Position numbers and translations under genes: made by a program. Below are positions 20,166 to 28,268 of a stretch of 64,000 nucleotides of DNA, piece by piece. The notes under the pieces were generated by a model. The model was given only the letters and a program-made list of their open reading frames with translations. It searched no databases and was not told the DNA's origin. The stretch comes from RBG-16-34-14 sp963798865 (GTDB taxonomy: Bacteria; Bacteroidota; Ignavibacteria; Ignavibacteriales; Ignavibacteriaceae): positions 1,054,001-1,118,000 of the forward strand of contig CAWCVZ010000004.1 of the NCBI GenBank assembly GCA_963798865.1. The letters are read 5' to 3'. The stretch's first letter is position 1. The number at the start of each line of letters is the position of its first letter.

Positions 20166-22502
20166 CTACAATCCAACTTTATTTAATAAATCTTTGAAAC
20201 GGGGATCTGAACGAAGTTTGTCAAGTCTTGGTTCAACCTTTAAGTAAGGAAGCCAATTAGAATCTTCTTTATATGCTTTGTTCAGCCATTCAAAAGCAAG
20301 GTCCTTTTCTCCAAGTCCTACATAAATAAGAGCGAAACTATAAGCATCTACGTATTTTTGTTTGGATGAATTTAATAATTGGTTAAACATTTTTTTAGCA
20401 TCGTTTGATTTGTTCTGCAGGGCATATACATATCCCATAGAAGCAATTATATATGTGGCATTTGGATTAAGCATAAGCGCTTTCTGAAATTCAATTATTG
20501 ATTCATTAATCTTGGCTGTTTGCTGTAATGCCCAGCCTAAATAATAATGCGGCCAAAAACTATTTGCCTCAGATTTAATCGTCTTTTTGCATTGCTCAAT
20601 AGCCTTATCATATTGCCTTGCAAAAATATAATGCCAGGCAAGGTGAGCATTTAATACATCATCGAGCGGGTCCAGTTTCAATGCAGTTTGACTTTCAACC
20701 AATGATTCTTTTGTTCGTCCCATAGCGGTCAGGTAGTGTGAATACCAGTGATGTGCCGTTGGATATTTCGGGTTTAATGCTATTGCTGTTTTTAATTCCT
20801 TTTCCGCTTCAGCCCAATTCCAGGCATAGTTAAGATAATAAAATCCGAGAGAAGCGTGTGCTTCTGCAAGAGAATCATCAATCTGCAGGGCTTTTGTTAA
20901 AACTTTTTTACCTAATAGACCGGCTTCCATCGGAGATAAGTTGCTGGATTCCCAATAAGGTGAAACGAAATAACAATCTGCTAAACCAACGTAAGCTGGA
21001 GCATAATTTGAATCTTTCATTATGGCTTCATTAAAATATTCAATTGGCTTAGCAGGACCATATTGCCTTTGACTCCAATAATAGCGTCCTTTCAAATATA
21101 ACTGGTACGCTTCCGCGTTTTCAGTATAATTTTTATGAAGCGGCATATCATTACCTTTTGTTATTACTGGATTCAATTTTTGATAAATCCCATTTGCAAT
21201 ATTTTCCTGAATTTTAATTAAATCGCTTATTTTGCTATTATACTGATTTCCCCAGAGCTCGGCCTGCCTTTTTATATCGATTAGATCAGCTTGAACAATT
21301 AGGTTTTCTCCTTGCTGAGAAACTCTTCCCGTAACAACGGCTTGCACGTTCAATTTCCTGCCTATGTCCTCAAGATCATTAATATGTCGTTTGAATGTGA
21401 ATGCTGTATTTCTCGGGATAACCCTCAGGGAAGTAATTCGTGAAAGATTATTTATCAGGTTTTCAGTAATGCCGTCGCTGAGGTATTCTACATCAGGGTT
21501 ACCATTTACATTCGTAAAAGGCAAAACAGCAATTGAATTAATTTCAGAATGTTCGTTCTTGATAAATATAAAAGTTGCAATGATGACAGCAAAGAGCAAA
21601 ATTACACTGAAAAGAATTGCAGTTCGTCTGTATTTACTGACATTAAATAGCGAATGTTTTGCAATTACTTTATTAGTAGATTTTAAGAAGCTACCTGATC
21701 TAAGTGAGTCAAGATCATTCAACAATAAATAGGCAGATTGATAACGTAACTCCGGATTTTTTGAAAGCATATGATTTAAGATCTGAACTAAATCCTTTGG
21801 TACTTTAAAATCAGAGTGCTCGATGGGTACCGGTTCTTCATTTATTATAGAATATATCACCGCCTGATCATAATCACCCTTGAACGGCATCTTGCCTGTA
21901 AGCATTTCGTACAGCACAACGCCCAATGACCAGATGTCCGTTCTGTTATCAACTTCATCACCTCTTGCCTGTTCAGGGGACATATAAGCAACAGTTCCAA
22001 CTGTACTTCCGATTTTTGTAAGCTGAGTTCCCCCTCTCATTTTTGCCAGGCCAAAATCCATTATCTTAACTTTACCTTCGGTGGTTATCATTATGTTTTG
22101 AGATTTAATATCTCTGTGAACTATCCCTTTCTTGTGTGCTGCTTCCAATCCTTCTGCAATTTGAATCGCAATATTTAAAGCTTCATCAGTTGGAATTGAA
22201 ATGGACTTTATTTTATCTTTTAATTCAATTCCATCGATAAATTCCATTACTATAAATGTATCATCACCAGATTCTTCGATTGCGTGAATTGTAGCAATGT
22301 TCGGATGGTTCAGAGCAGCAGCAGCTTTCGCTTCAATTTTAAATCTTTCTCTTTCTTCGGGGTTACCGGCAATGTTTCGTGGTAAAAACTTAATAGCTAC
22401 TTTGCGTTCAAGTTTTGTATCCTCTGCAAGATAGACCACACCCATCCCGCCTTCGCCTAATTTCTCGATTACCTTGTAATGTAATATAGTTTCACCGATC
22501 AT
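20166..22502 (-). CDS. Membrane Ser/Thr protein kinase K6 (kinase + TM + TolB-like + TPR)
   Basis: Intact 778-aa kinase, first of the six in transcription order. The kinase domain (about 1-265) has GEGGMGVVYL, VAIKFLPRNIAG, GIVHRDIKSQN, MDFGLAKMRGG and VAYMSPEQARG. A transmembrane helix (TAILFSVILLFAVIIATFIF) lies near residues 295-315. The TolB-like module is SIAVLPFTNVNGNPDVEYLS. About six TPRs follow (for example NPKYPTAHHWYSHYLTAMGR), and the protein closes with LDKLRSDPRFKDLLNKVGL. The ATG abuts the stop of a 38-codon leader ORF (TAAATG). A cytoplasmic kinase with a periplasmic TPR sensor or scaffold is the likely topology. Confidence 0.94.
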   Translation of the reverse strand: MIGETILHYKVIEKLGEGGMGVVYLAEDTKLERKVAIKFLPRNIAGNPEERERFKIEAKAAAALNHPNIATIHAIEESGDDTFIVMEFIDGIELKDKIKSISIPTDEALNIAIQIAEGLEAAHKKGIVHRDIKSQNIMITTEGKVKIMDFGLAKMRGGTQLTKIGSTVGTVAYMSPEQARGDEVDNRTDIWSLGVVLYEMLTGKMPFKGDYDQAVIYSIINEEPVPIEHSDFKVPKDLVQILNHMLSKNPELRYQSAYLLLNDLDSLRSGSFLKSTNKVIAKHSLFNVSKYRRTAILFSVILLFAVIIATFIFIKNEHSEINSIAVLPFTNVNGNPDVEYLSDGITENLINNLSRITSLRVIPRNTAFTFKRHINDLEDIGRKLNVQAVVTGRVSQQGENLIVQADLIDIKRQAELWGNQYNSKISDLIKIQENIANGIYQKLNPVITKGNDMPLHKNYTENAEAYQLYLKGRYYWSQRQYGPAKPIEYFNEAIMKDSNYAPAYVGLADCYFVSPYWESSNLSPMEAGLLGKKVLTKALQIDDSLAEAHASLGFYYLNYAWNWAEAEKELKTAIALNPKYPTAHHWYSHYLTAMGRTKESLVESQTALKLDPLDDVLNAHLAWHYIFARQYDKAIEQCKKTIKSEANSFWPHYYLGWALQQTAKINESIIEFQKALMLNPNATYIIASMGYVYALQNKSNDAKKMFNQLLNSSKQKYVDAYSFALIYVGLGEKDLAFEWLNKAYKEDSNWLPYLKVEPRLDKLRSDPRFKDLLNKVGL

Positions 22503-22619
22503 TTAGTCGCTCCATATTACTATGCAGGCTTCGGCGGGCAGGCCCACCCCTGCCTGCCGGCTGGCAAGTTCGCCGAGCTTCTCTAAGATTTTATAGTGAA
22601 GTATTGTTTGCCCAATCAT
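22503..22619 (-). CDS. Mini-ORF: 38-codon truncated kinase N-terminus abutting K6
   Basis: The frame starts MIGQTILHYKILEKLGE, then reads through a GC-rich palindromic element (LASRQAGVGLPAEACIVIWS) to a TAA directly joined to the K6 ATG. The 17-residue match to the kinase start and the zero-gap junction with K6 suggest a relic or leader ORF with coupled translation. The same 40-base block next to the palindrome precedes K3. Confidence 0.55.
   Translation of the reverse strand: MIGQTILHYKILEKLGELASRQAGVGLPAEACIVIWSD
22528..22578. repeat. GC-rich palindromic element in a truncated kinase start (copy 2)
   Basis: An outer inverted repeat (GCTTCGGCG / CGCCGAGC) encloses GGCAGG / CCTGCC complements. 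It shares termini, insertion point and 3' flank with the element at 14269-14309 but has a longer centre. The GC content contrasts sharply with the AT-rich surroundings. Confidence 0.7.
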
Positions 22620-22648
22620 CTTGATCAATCCAAAGATATTTTTTTATT

Positions 22649-23407
22649 CTAAATAAAACTTTTGCCGGTAATTATATTATACGTTTCCACCTTCATATCA
22701 TCAGTTGTTTTTATTTTTGCACTGTACTCTTTTTCAAGAGCCATCTTCCAGAGATAGAATTGAGAAAAAGTATGTTTGAGTTCTCCAACGAGTTCATCAA
22801 AAGCTCCGCTTGCTTCATATTTGTCAGCAAATGATTTATCATCCCAAATTGTCACAGAAATAAATTCATTTTTATCATTAATGCTCTCAGTTAAAAAAAC
22901 ATACCTGCAGCCTTCTGTTTCTTTTAAGGCGGGGATAACATTTTCAAGATAAATTTTTTTAAACTCATCAAGCTTATCTTCCTGAATTTTCATAGAGACA
23001 ATCCGGATATATGTCTGAGGATTTTGAAATTTAATTTTATCATCTTTATCTTTTTGCAGTTCTACAGAATATTTCTTCACTTCAATATCTTCCTCAACAG
23101 GCGCATATTCCAGTTCCATTTTATCGGACAGCTGAATTTTCCATTCCATACTTTCAGAAAGGAATGGTCTTGCCTGTTTTATTAAATCATTAAACACACC
23201 TGATTTTTCATAGTCTTCAGAATCTTTTTGTGTTTTCCAGAAAGTTAGTGAGAAGAATTCATTATTACCCGGTCCACTTTTTATTAAGCCTGCAAAAATA
23301 CATCCCGGCATTTTCTGCAGCTGTGGAAAAACAGTTGATTCGTAAAAATCTTTAAACTTTTCAAAATAATCAGGATTAAGCTTAATCTGAAGTAAACGCA
23401 TAAACAT
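22649..23407 (-). CDS. Double ABM-domain (dimeric alpha-beta barrel) protein
   Basis: A 252-aa soluble protein made of two related halves, residues 1-100 and about 130-230. Each starts with a beta strand (MRLLQIKLNPDYFEKFKDFY; IRIVSMKIQEDKLDEFKKIY) and continues with a CxF/CRYVFL strand and an FxSxTxW strand (EFFSLTFWKT; EFISVTIWDD). This is the pattern of the antibiotic biosynthesis monooxygenase (ABM) superfamily, here as an intramolecular pair. A strong ribosome binding site (AGGAGGG) precedes the ATG. It lies between the phosphatase and K6. The enzymatic activity, if any, is unknown. Confidence 0.78.
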   Translation of the reverse strand: MFMRLLQIKLNPDYFEKFKDFYESTVFPQLQKMPGCIFAGLIKSGPGNNEFFSLTFWKTQKDSEDYEKSGVFNDLIKQARPFLSESMEWKIQLSDKMELEYAPVEEDIEVKKYSVELQKDKDDKIKFQNPQTYIRIVSMKIQEDKLDEFKKIYLENVIPALKETEGCRYVFLTESINDKNEFISVTIWDDKSFADKYEASGAFDELVGELKHTFSQFYLWKMALEKEYSAKIKTTDDMKVETYNIITGKSFI

Positions 23408-23444
23408 AATATATCCCTCCTCTCAAATCATTAAGAGCAGCAGG

Positions 23445-24752
23445 TTATTGACTATTATTTCTTTTGATTATAACTAAAGTAATGTCATCCATCTGTGATT
23501 GACCGCCGGAAAATTCTTTTACGTTTTCTACAATTATATTAATCAGGTTAACCGGTAGTTCATTACGGTTATTAATAACAAGATCTATCAATCTTTGTTC
23601 ACCAAATTCTTCTTCAGAATTATTCATTGCTTCAGTAACGCCATCAGAAAAAATCACTAAAAGATCACCGGGATTAAATGGAATTGTATCTTCCTCATAA
23701 GGAACAGAAGGCATAATGCCTACAATTAAACCGCCTTTATCAAGAGTAATCAGCTGATTATCCCGGGTAAAATAGAAAGGATTATTATGTCCGCCATTAC
23801 AATAACTTAATTCATTCTTTGAGCTATCAATTATACCATAAAATAAAGTTGCAAATTTATTTGGTGCTGTGTTATGAAAAAGAATTTCATTTGCAAATGA
23901 AACACAATCCTTGCAGCCTTTACCCATAAGTGTTTGTCCACGCAGCGTTGCCTGAAGATTTGACATCAGTAAAGCAGCAGGAATACCTTTACCGGAAATA
24001 TCGCCTAAACAAAAAGCCAGTGTGCTGTCATTCCTTGGAATAAAATCAAAATAATCTCCCCCAACATCTTTTGCAGGAATGCTTTTGCCCGCAATTTGAT
24101 AACTTGATAGTACCGGCTGGGATTTTGGAAGAAGGTCTAATTGTATTTCATAAGCAAGTCTCATCTCTTCCTGTAAACGGATTAGTGCCTGCTCCTCCTG
24201 ATATAACCTGGCATTTTCAACAACCTGGGCAGATTGAGCTGCAATAATTCCAAGTAATCTTTGGTCACTTAATGTAAAACCTATTTCCGCTTTCTTATTA
24301 AAGACTGTAAGTAAACCAATCATTTTACCTTTAACCATCATTGGAACACTAAGGAGAGACCTGATTGGAAAGTTTTTATCAACCATAAATTTAAATCTGG
24401 AATCATTTTCGAGATCATTTACAATTAAAGGATTCCTGTTTTTTAACATCCATCCTGTTAGCTGTGTATCCATTCTAAAAGGAAGAATATTTGATACAGA
24501 ATCCTGTTTGCGGATCATTGTATGAAAAGGTTTATTCTGATCTTTTTCATCAAGAAGCATCACGGCGCCTTGCTCAACCTTAATATGCTTAACGCATTTT
24601 CTAACGATAAGATCAACAATCTGTTCAAGAGTTTGAGTAGAAGTTATAGCAGTAGCAATTTCATTTAAAGCGGAAAGTTCCTCTACCGCTGCTCGCAGCC
24701 TCTGGTTTTCTTCAAGTAACTGATTTTGAAGGACGGGTTCTTCTTTGTTCAT
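23445..24752 (-). CDS. GAF-domain SpoIIE/RsbU-type PP2C phosphatase
   Basis: A 435-aa cytoplasmic protein: N-terminal coiled coil (about 5-30, QNQLLEENQRLRAAVEELSA), GAF domain (about 35-185), linker helix, then a PPM/SpoIIE catalytic domain (about 215-430). The metal-binding motifs are present: AKDVGGDYFDF, LGDISGKGIPAALLM, YCNGGHNNPF, IFSDGVTEAMN and MDDITLVII. Proteins of this type dephosphorylate STAS-domain antagonists. A STAS gene lies at the far end of the same co-oriented island, which makes it the obvious candidate substrate (inference). The ABM gene follows 37 bases downstream. It is the first gene of the signalling island. Confidence 0.93.
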   Translation of the reverse strand: MNKEEPVLQNQLLEENQRLRAAVEELSALNEIATAITSTQTLEQIVDLIVRKCVKHIKVEQGAVMLLDEKDQNKPFHTMIRKQDSVSNILPFRMDTQLTGWMLKNRNPLIVNDLENDSRFKFMVDKNFPIRSLLSVPMMVKGKMIGLLTVFNKKAEIGFTLSDQRLLGIIAAQSAQVVENARLYQEEQALIRLQEEMRLAYEIQLDLLPKSQPVLSSYQIAGKSIPAKDVGGDYFDFIPRNDSTLAFCLGDISGKGIPAALLMSNLQATLRGQTLMGKGCKDCVSFANEILFHNTAPNKFATLFYGIIDSSKNELSYCNGGHNNPFYFTRDNQLITLDKGGLIVGIMPSVPYEEDTIPFNPGDLLVIFSDGVTEAMNNSEEEFGEQRLIDLVINNRNELPVNLINIIVENVKEFSGGQSQMDDITLVIIKRNNSQ

Positions 24753-24951
24753 TTTATAATTTTAATTTTTTACGGAGAATTTCTATCGAAACTAATATTA
24801 AAGGAGGAAAAAAGCTAATTGTTTACTAAATCTTTAAGTTACACTTCAGAATTAATAATTAGCAAACACAAATTGTTTATTTAATAGATGAGATGTTCTT
24901 ATCTTTAACAGCGGCTTCTCTTTTATTTAATTTAAGATTGAACGATGTTCG

Positions 24952-25155
24952 TCAATTTTTATATTCCAAAATGTCTCCGGGTTGGCAATCCAATGCTTTA
25001 CAGATTGCTTCTAAGGTTGATAAACGTATAGCTTTTGCTTTTCCGTTTTTTAATATGGAAAGATTGGCCATCGTGATTCCTACCTTTTCCGAAAGTTCAG
25101 TAACACTCATTTTTCGTTTTGCCAGCATTACATCAATGTTTATTATAATTGACAT
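24952..25155 (-). CDS. Small XRE/Cro-type HTH regulator
   Basis: A 67-aa single helix-turn-helix protein (residues 8-60: KRKMSVTELSEKVGITMANL, SILKNGKAKAIRLSTLEAI, then ALDCQPGDILEY), the YozG-like type commonly paired with DUF2975 membrane proteins. It starts 9 bases after the stop of the upstream DUF2975 gene, so the two form an operon. It probably autoregulates through a site upstream of that pair. There is no effector domain. Confidence 0.9.
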   Translation of the reverse strand: MSIIINIDVMLAKRKMSVTELSEKVGITMANLSILKNGKAKAIRLSTLEAICKALDCQPGDILEYKN

Positions 25156-25164
25156 AATTGCCCT

Positions 25165-25638
25165 TTAGACTGTTAGATCGTTATCTGATTTTATATCTGC
25201 AGCGTTTTGCAGAACCCGTTCAAACATTGCTGCTGCAGTGGCTATCACAACCGAGCAGAAGATTATGAGGATGCCCATAAAAACCCCGCCTGCACGATCA
25301 TCACTATTGCTTAACATAATGATAATTTCTCCTCCTGCGGCAAAACCTATAATGGATATCGCACAATATTTTATAGTCCGCATGGCTTTTACGCCAGCTT
25401 TTGAGAATACCTTATTTTGTCTGGAATATCCCAGCACCTTTACAGCTTGATAGAGCGCCGCGAAAAACGGGATGGATGCTATATACACATAAGCAAGAAA
25501 TGGATCTTTGAAGTAAATTTCAAAGAGCGTGGAATGTGCATTCCTGCCTTCGAGGTGAGGTTCCCAAAGCATAATGGTAAGAGCACAAATGCCGATTAGT
25601 AGGATGACTACTTGAAGAAATATTGAGCTTCTTTTCAT
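25165..25638 (-). CDS. DUF2975-family membrane protein
   Basis: The likely start is the Met at 25638 (MKRSSIFLQVVILLIGICAL); an in-frame ATG 42 bases further upstream would add a polar extension. The result is a protein of about 157 aa with four predicted membrane helices (about residues 6-25, 45-65, 90-112 and 120-143). DUF2975 proteins are typically encoded next to a tiny XRE regulator, as here. The function is unknown; the arrangement resembles a membrane-gated regulator pair. Confidence 0.82.
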   Translation of the reverse strand: MKRSSIFLQVVILLIGICALTIMLWEPHLEGRNAHSTLFEIYFKDPFLAYVYIASIPFFAALYQAVKVLGYSRQNKVFSKAGVKAMRTIKYCAISIIGFAAGGEIIIMLSNSDDRAGGVFMGILIIFCSVVIATAAAMFERVLQNAADIKSDNDLTV

Positions 25639-25700
25639 TTCTATTACCTGTAAAAAGTTGATACCCGTAATATAATACATTATTATCGTTTATCAATATA

Positions 25701-25720
25701 TTATTGTTGACATTCAATAA
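25701..25720. promoter_or_regulatory. Candidate operator upstream of the DUF2975-XRE pair
   Basis: Inverted repeat TTATTG-N8-CAATAA about 65 bases before the DUF2975 start; a TTGACA-like hexamer recurs within and beside it. It fits an autoregulatory site for the XRE protein, but AT-rich DNA produces such repeats easily. Confidence 0.3.
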
Positions 25721-25815
25721 ATAATTGACACACTACTATGAAAAATGAATTATTTATCACTTTCTAATAATTTAGGTACAATGACAGTCACATTTTATGG
25801 AATTGCAGAAATGAA

Positions 25816-25848
25816 AAAAGCCTCAATTCATTACGAATTGAAGCTTTT
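25816..25848 (-). terminator. Rho-independent terminator after tRNA-Asp
   Basis: A 14-base-pair stem (AAAAGCTTCAATTC with GAATTGAGGCTTTT, minus strand; one G-T pair) with a 5-base loop, followed by a T run. It lies 5 bases downstream of the tRNA 3' end. Confidence 0.8.
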
Positions 25849-25853
25849 CTAAG

Positions 25854-25927
25854 CGGGGCCGACGAGACTCGAACTCGCGACCTCCTGCGTGACAGGCAGG
25901 CGTTCTAACCAACTGAACTACGACCCC
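25854..25927 (-). tRNA. tRNA-Asp (anticodon GTC)
   Basis: A 74-base cloverleaf with acceptor stem GGGGTCG/CGGCCCC, D arm GTTCAGTTGGTTAGAAC, anticodon stem-loop CCTGC-CTGTCAC-GCAGG with anticodon GTC, T arm with GTTCGAGTC, and discriminator G as expected for Asp. CCA is not encoded. A strong terminator follows. A damaged partial copy of the 5' half lies 55 bases upstream. Confidence 0.95.
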
Positions 25928-25981
25928 GAATAAATATTAAAAGAGCAATTTAATTTTTTAATATATCGCCCGACTTTATTG

Positions 25982-26036
25982 AGACAGGCGTTCTAATTTA
26001 CTTGCCCTTACGGCAAGCAAACTGAACTACGACTCC
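25982..26036 (-). pseudogene. Partial tRNA-Asp copy with a hairpin inserted in the D loop
   Basis: On the minus strand this reads GGAGTCGTAGTTCAGTT, then a foreign 24-base segment containing the hairpin CTTGCC-GTAAG-GGCAAG, then TAGAACGCCTGTC. The flanks match the acceptor, D arm and 5' anticodon stem of the adjacent tRNA-Asp; the 3' half is missing. It is not a functional tRNA. It looks like a duplicated 5' half that received a small palindromic element. Confidence 0.7.
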
Positions 26037-26123
26037 TTAAAAAATTAAAAATGAACAATTAAAAATTAAGAATGAACGTCAAAAATTGTTTTCAAATATA
26101 TATAAGAGCTAAATAAAAACCAA

Positions 26124-27218
26124 TCATACTCCGAATGATATACCAATTGATTTAGCAGCAAACACTGTCTGATTATCAGGCTGCACAAGTTTTTGTTTTC
26201 CGATCGCATCTTCAATCTTAACACTTTTAATTTCATTTCCTTTTAGTGCAACCATCCTCCCAAATTTTCCTTGTGAAGCAAGTTCAATTGCAAAAGCACC
26301 AAATTTTGTAGATAAAATTCTATCAAATGCGGTTGGGCTTCCGCCGCGCTGTAAATGGCCCAGAACTGTAACTCTTGTTTCTCTTCCTGTATTTTCTTCA
26401 ATTTTTTTTGCAACTAATGCTCCAATTCCACCAAGCTGAATTGGATCAGTTCTTTTTGCATCTTTTTTCTTTACAACCATTCCCTCACCAATTGCTTTTG
26501 CACCTTCTGCAACACAAACGAGACTAAATTTCTTTCCCATCAACTGGCGTTTATGAATTTTATCATAAATTTTTTCCCAGGAAAAAGGAATTTCCGGGAT
26601 TAAAATAATATCAGCTCCGCCTGCTATCCCTCCATTTAAAGCTATCCATCCTGCATATCTGCCCATAACTTCGCAAACAATTACACGGTGGTGCGAAGAA
26701 GCAGTTGTATGAAGTCTGTCCAACGCCATCATAACAATATATATTGCTGAGTCATGACCAAAAGTTATATCTGTTGCATCAAGATCGTTATCAATTGTTT
26801 TGGGCACACCAATTATATTTAATCCCATTTTACTTAACCTATTACAAATATGCATGGTTCCATCTCCCCCAATTGCAATAAGTGCATCGAGATTCCAGGT
26901 ATGATAATTTTTAATAGCTTCTTCAGACTTATCAAGAATTTCAATCTTCTTTCCTTTCTCAACCGGCCAGTGAAAAGGATCTCCTTTATTGGAAGAACCT
27001 AAAATAGTTCCACCGATTGCAAGTATTCCCGAAACATCTGAATCAACTAATTCTTTTGCTCTTCCTTCAACTAATCCTTCAAAACCATCAAGGATCCCAT
27101 AAACTGACATTCCATAATCCTGAGCAGGTTTTGTTACACCTCTTATTACTGCATTTAATCCGGGGCAATCGCCTCCGCCGGTCAAAATTCCAATCCTTCT
27201 TATTTTAGATTTTCCCAT
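26124..27218 (-). CDS. pfkA: 6-phosphofructokinase
   Basis: A 364-aa PFK-A family enzyme catalysing fructose 6-phosphate phosphorylation in glycolysis. The N-terminal nucleotide loop is GILTGGGDCPG (10-20). The donor-determining positions are Gly120 in AIGGDGT and Lys140 in VPKTIDND, and the catalytic Asp is Asp143 in TIDND. Gly at the first position points to ATP rather than pyrophosphate as donor. The Gly/Lys combination marks the group III ATP-type clade, not the E. coli type, which has Gly/Gly. Other substrate-contact motifs are EVMGRYAGWIAL and GHLQRGGSPTAFDR. It lies 17 bases downstream of rnhC on the same strand. Confidence 0.95.
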   Translation of the reverse strand: MGKSKIRRIGILTGGGDCPGLNAVIRGVTKPAQDYGMSVYGILDGFEGLVEGRAKELVDSDVSGILAIGGTILGSSNKGDPFHWPVEKGKKIEILDKSEEAIKNYHTWNLDALIAIGGDGTMHICNRLSKMGLNIIGVPKTIDNDLDATDITFGHDSAIYIVMMALDRLHTTASSHHRVIVCEVMGRYAGWIALNGGIAGGADIILIPEIPFSWEKIYDKIHKRQLMGKKFSLVCVAEGAKAIGEGMVVKKKDAKRTDPIQLGGIGALVAKKIEENTGRETRVTVLGHLQRGGSPTAFDRILSTKFGAFAIELASQGKFGRMVALKGNEIKSVKIEDAIGKQKLVQPDNQTVFAAKSIGISFGV

Positions 27219-27235
27219 TTCCTATTTTTTAACTC

Positions 27236-28144
27236 CTATTCTTCTAAAATTTTTTTTGTGGTTTTAAAATGCAGCTTTGCAATTTTATTTAAATAATCTT
27301 CTCCAAAATTTTTAATAATATTTTTTGCAGCAGATTCAGTTATTGAAGAAGCACCTTTGGGTAAATTAATTTTCAATTCTTTTTGTTTTTCTGTAAACCA
27401 ATCAATAAATTTTTCTCTGGCAAGAATTGATGCAGCAGCAACACCTATAAATCTTTCACCTTTGTGCGTTTGAATTAAATTCACTTTCTTACCTTCAGAC
27501 ATCAGGTTACTGATAATATAATTTTCATTCCCGAATTTATCACTTATTGCGTCAGCCGATTTTACATTTGAAAGAAGATTCTCAAGTACACGCGCATGCC
27601 CCCAGGCAAGCAGCTTATTTACATTTGCAATTTTCGAATAGAGCTGGTTATACTTCTCGGGATTTATTGTAACAATATTATAATTTCTTGAGGTAAGATT
27701 TCTTTTAATATCTGCTGCGATATTTTTTATCATATAATCAGATAATTCCTTGCTGTCTTTAACCCCTAATGCTGCAAGATTTATTTTTAATTGTTCATCA
27801 ACAAAAACTCCCGCAATAACAAGCGGTCCAAAGTAATCCCCTTTACCAGATTCATCAATCCCAATATATGATTCCGGTTCATTAATTTCGGGTGTTGGAA
27901 ATAAATTCTCTCCAAATAATATATAATTTGCTTTCTTATATAGATTGCTTTCCTTATTTCCTTGCAGAATGGTTTTAATTCCTTTCTTACCAAAAAATAC
28001 CTGAAGCTTTAAAGTTTCTTTTCCTGAATGTATCTGGGCTTCATAATTAAATTCCTTTTTTTCTGGAGCAGAAATTTTAATACCTTCTGTATGAAGGGTT
28101 TCAAGATGTCTATCCAATAATACTTTTGCAGAGTTCTCGTTCAA
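27236..28144 (-). CDS. rnhC: Ribonuclease HIII
   Basis: A 302-aa enzyme that cleaves RNA in RNA-DNA hybrids. The N-terminal TBP-like (DUF3378) substrate-binding domain spans about 1-85. The catalytic domain opens with IGIDESGKGDYFGPLVIAG; Asp97-Glu98 and the following G-x-G-D-Y-F-G-P distinguish HIII from HII. The third acidic residue is in SADAISDKFG and the distal part in AAASILAREKFIDWF. The length is normal for the family. It is transcribed together with pfkA. Confidence 0.95.
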   Translation of the reverse strand: MNENSAKVLLDRHLETLHTEGIKISAPEKKEFNYEAQIHSGKETLKLQVFFGKKGIKTILQGNKESNLYKKANYILFGENLFPTPEINEPESYIGIDESGKGDYFGPLVIAGVFVDEQLKINLAALGVKDSKELSDYMIKNIAADIKRNLTSRNYNIVTINPEKYNQLYSKIANVNKLLAWGHARVLENLLSNVKSADAISDKFGNENYIISNLMSEGKKVNLIQTHKGERFIGVAAASILAREKFIDWFTEKQKELKINLPKGASSITESAAKNIIKNFGEDYLNKIAKLHFKTTKKILEE

Positions 28145-28217
28145 CTAAATTTCTTTCAATTAAAAATAATATCATCATCAAAATTACAAAAAAAATAAAT
28201 GTTACTCTAAAAAAAGA

Positions 28218-28245
28218 AAACTCATTCCTGCGGAGGAATGAGTTT
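28218..28245 (-). terminator. Rho-independent terminator after the DinB-like gene
   Basis: Perfect 12-bp stem AAACTCATTCCT/AGGAATGAGTTT with a 4-base loop, followed on the minus strand by TTCTTTTTTT. It lies 23 bases after the stop at 28269. Confidence 0.85.
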
Positions 28246-28268
28246 ACAATTACAAAATATTTAAACTA

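Noticed and set aside
25854..26036. Integrated element at the tRNA-Asp (att sites)
   Set aside because: The partial copy is of the 5' half, only about 55 bases away, with no integrase or cargo between.
26124..27218. Pyrophosphate-dependent phosphofructokinase
   Set aside because: The deciding position is Gly (GGDGT) rather than Asp (GGDDT), despite Lys in PKTIDND.
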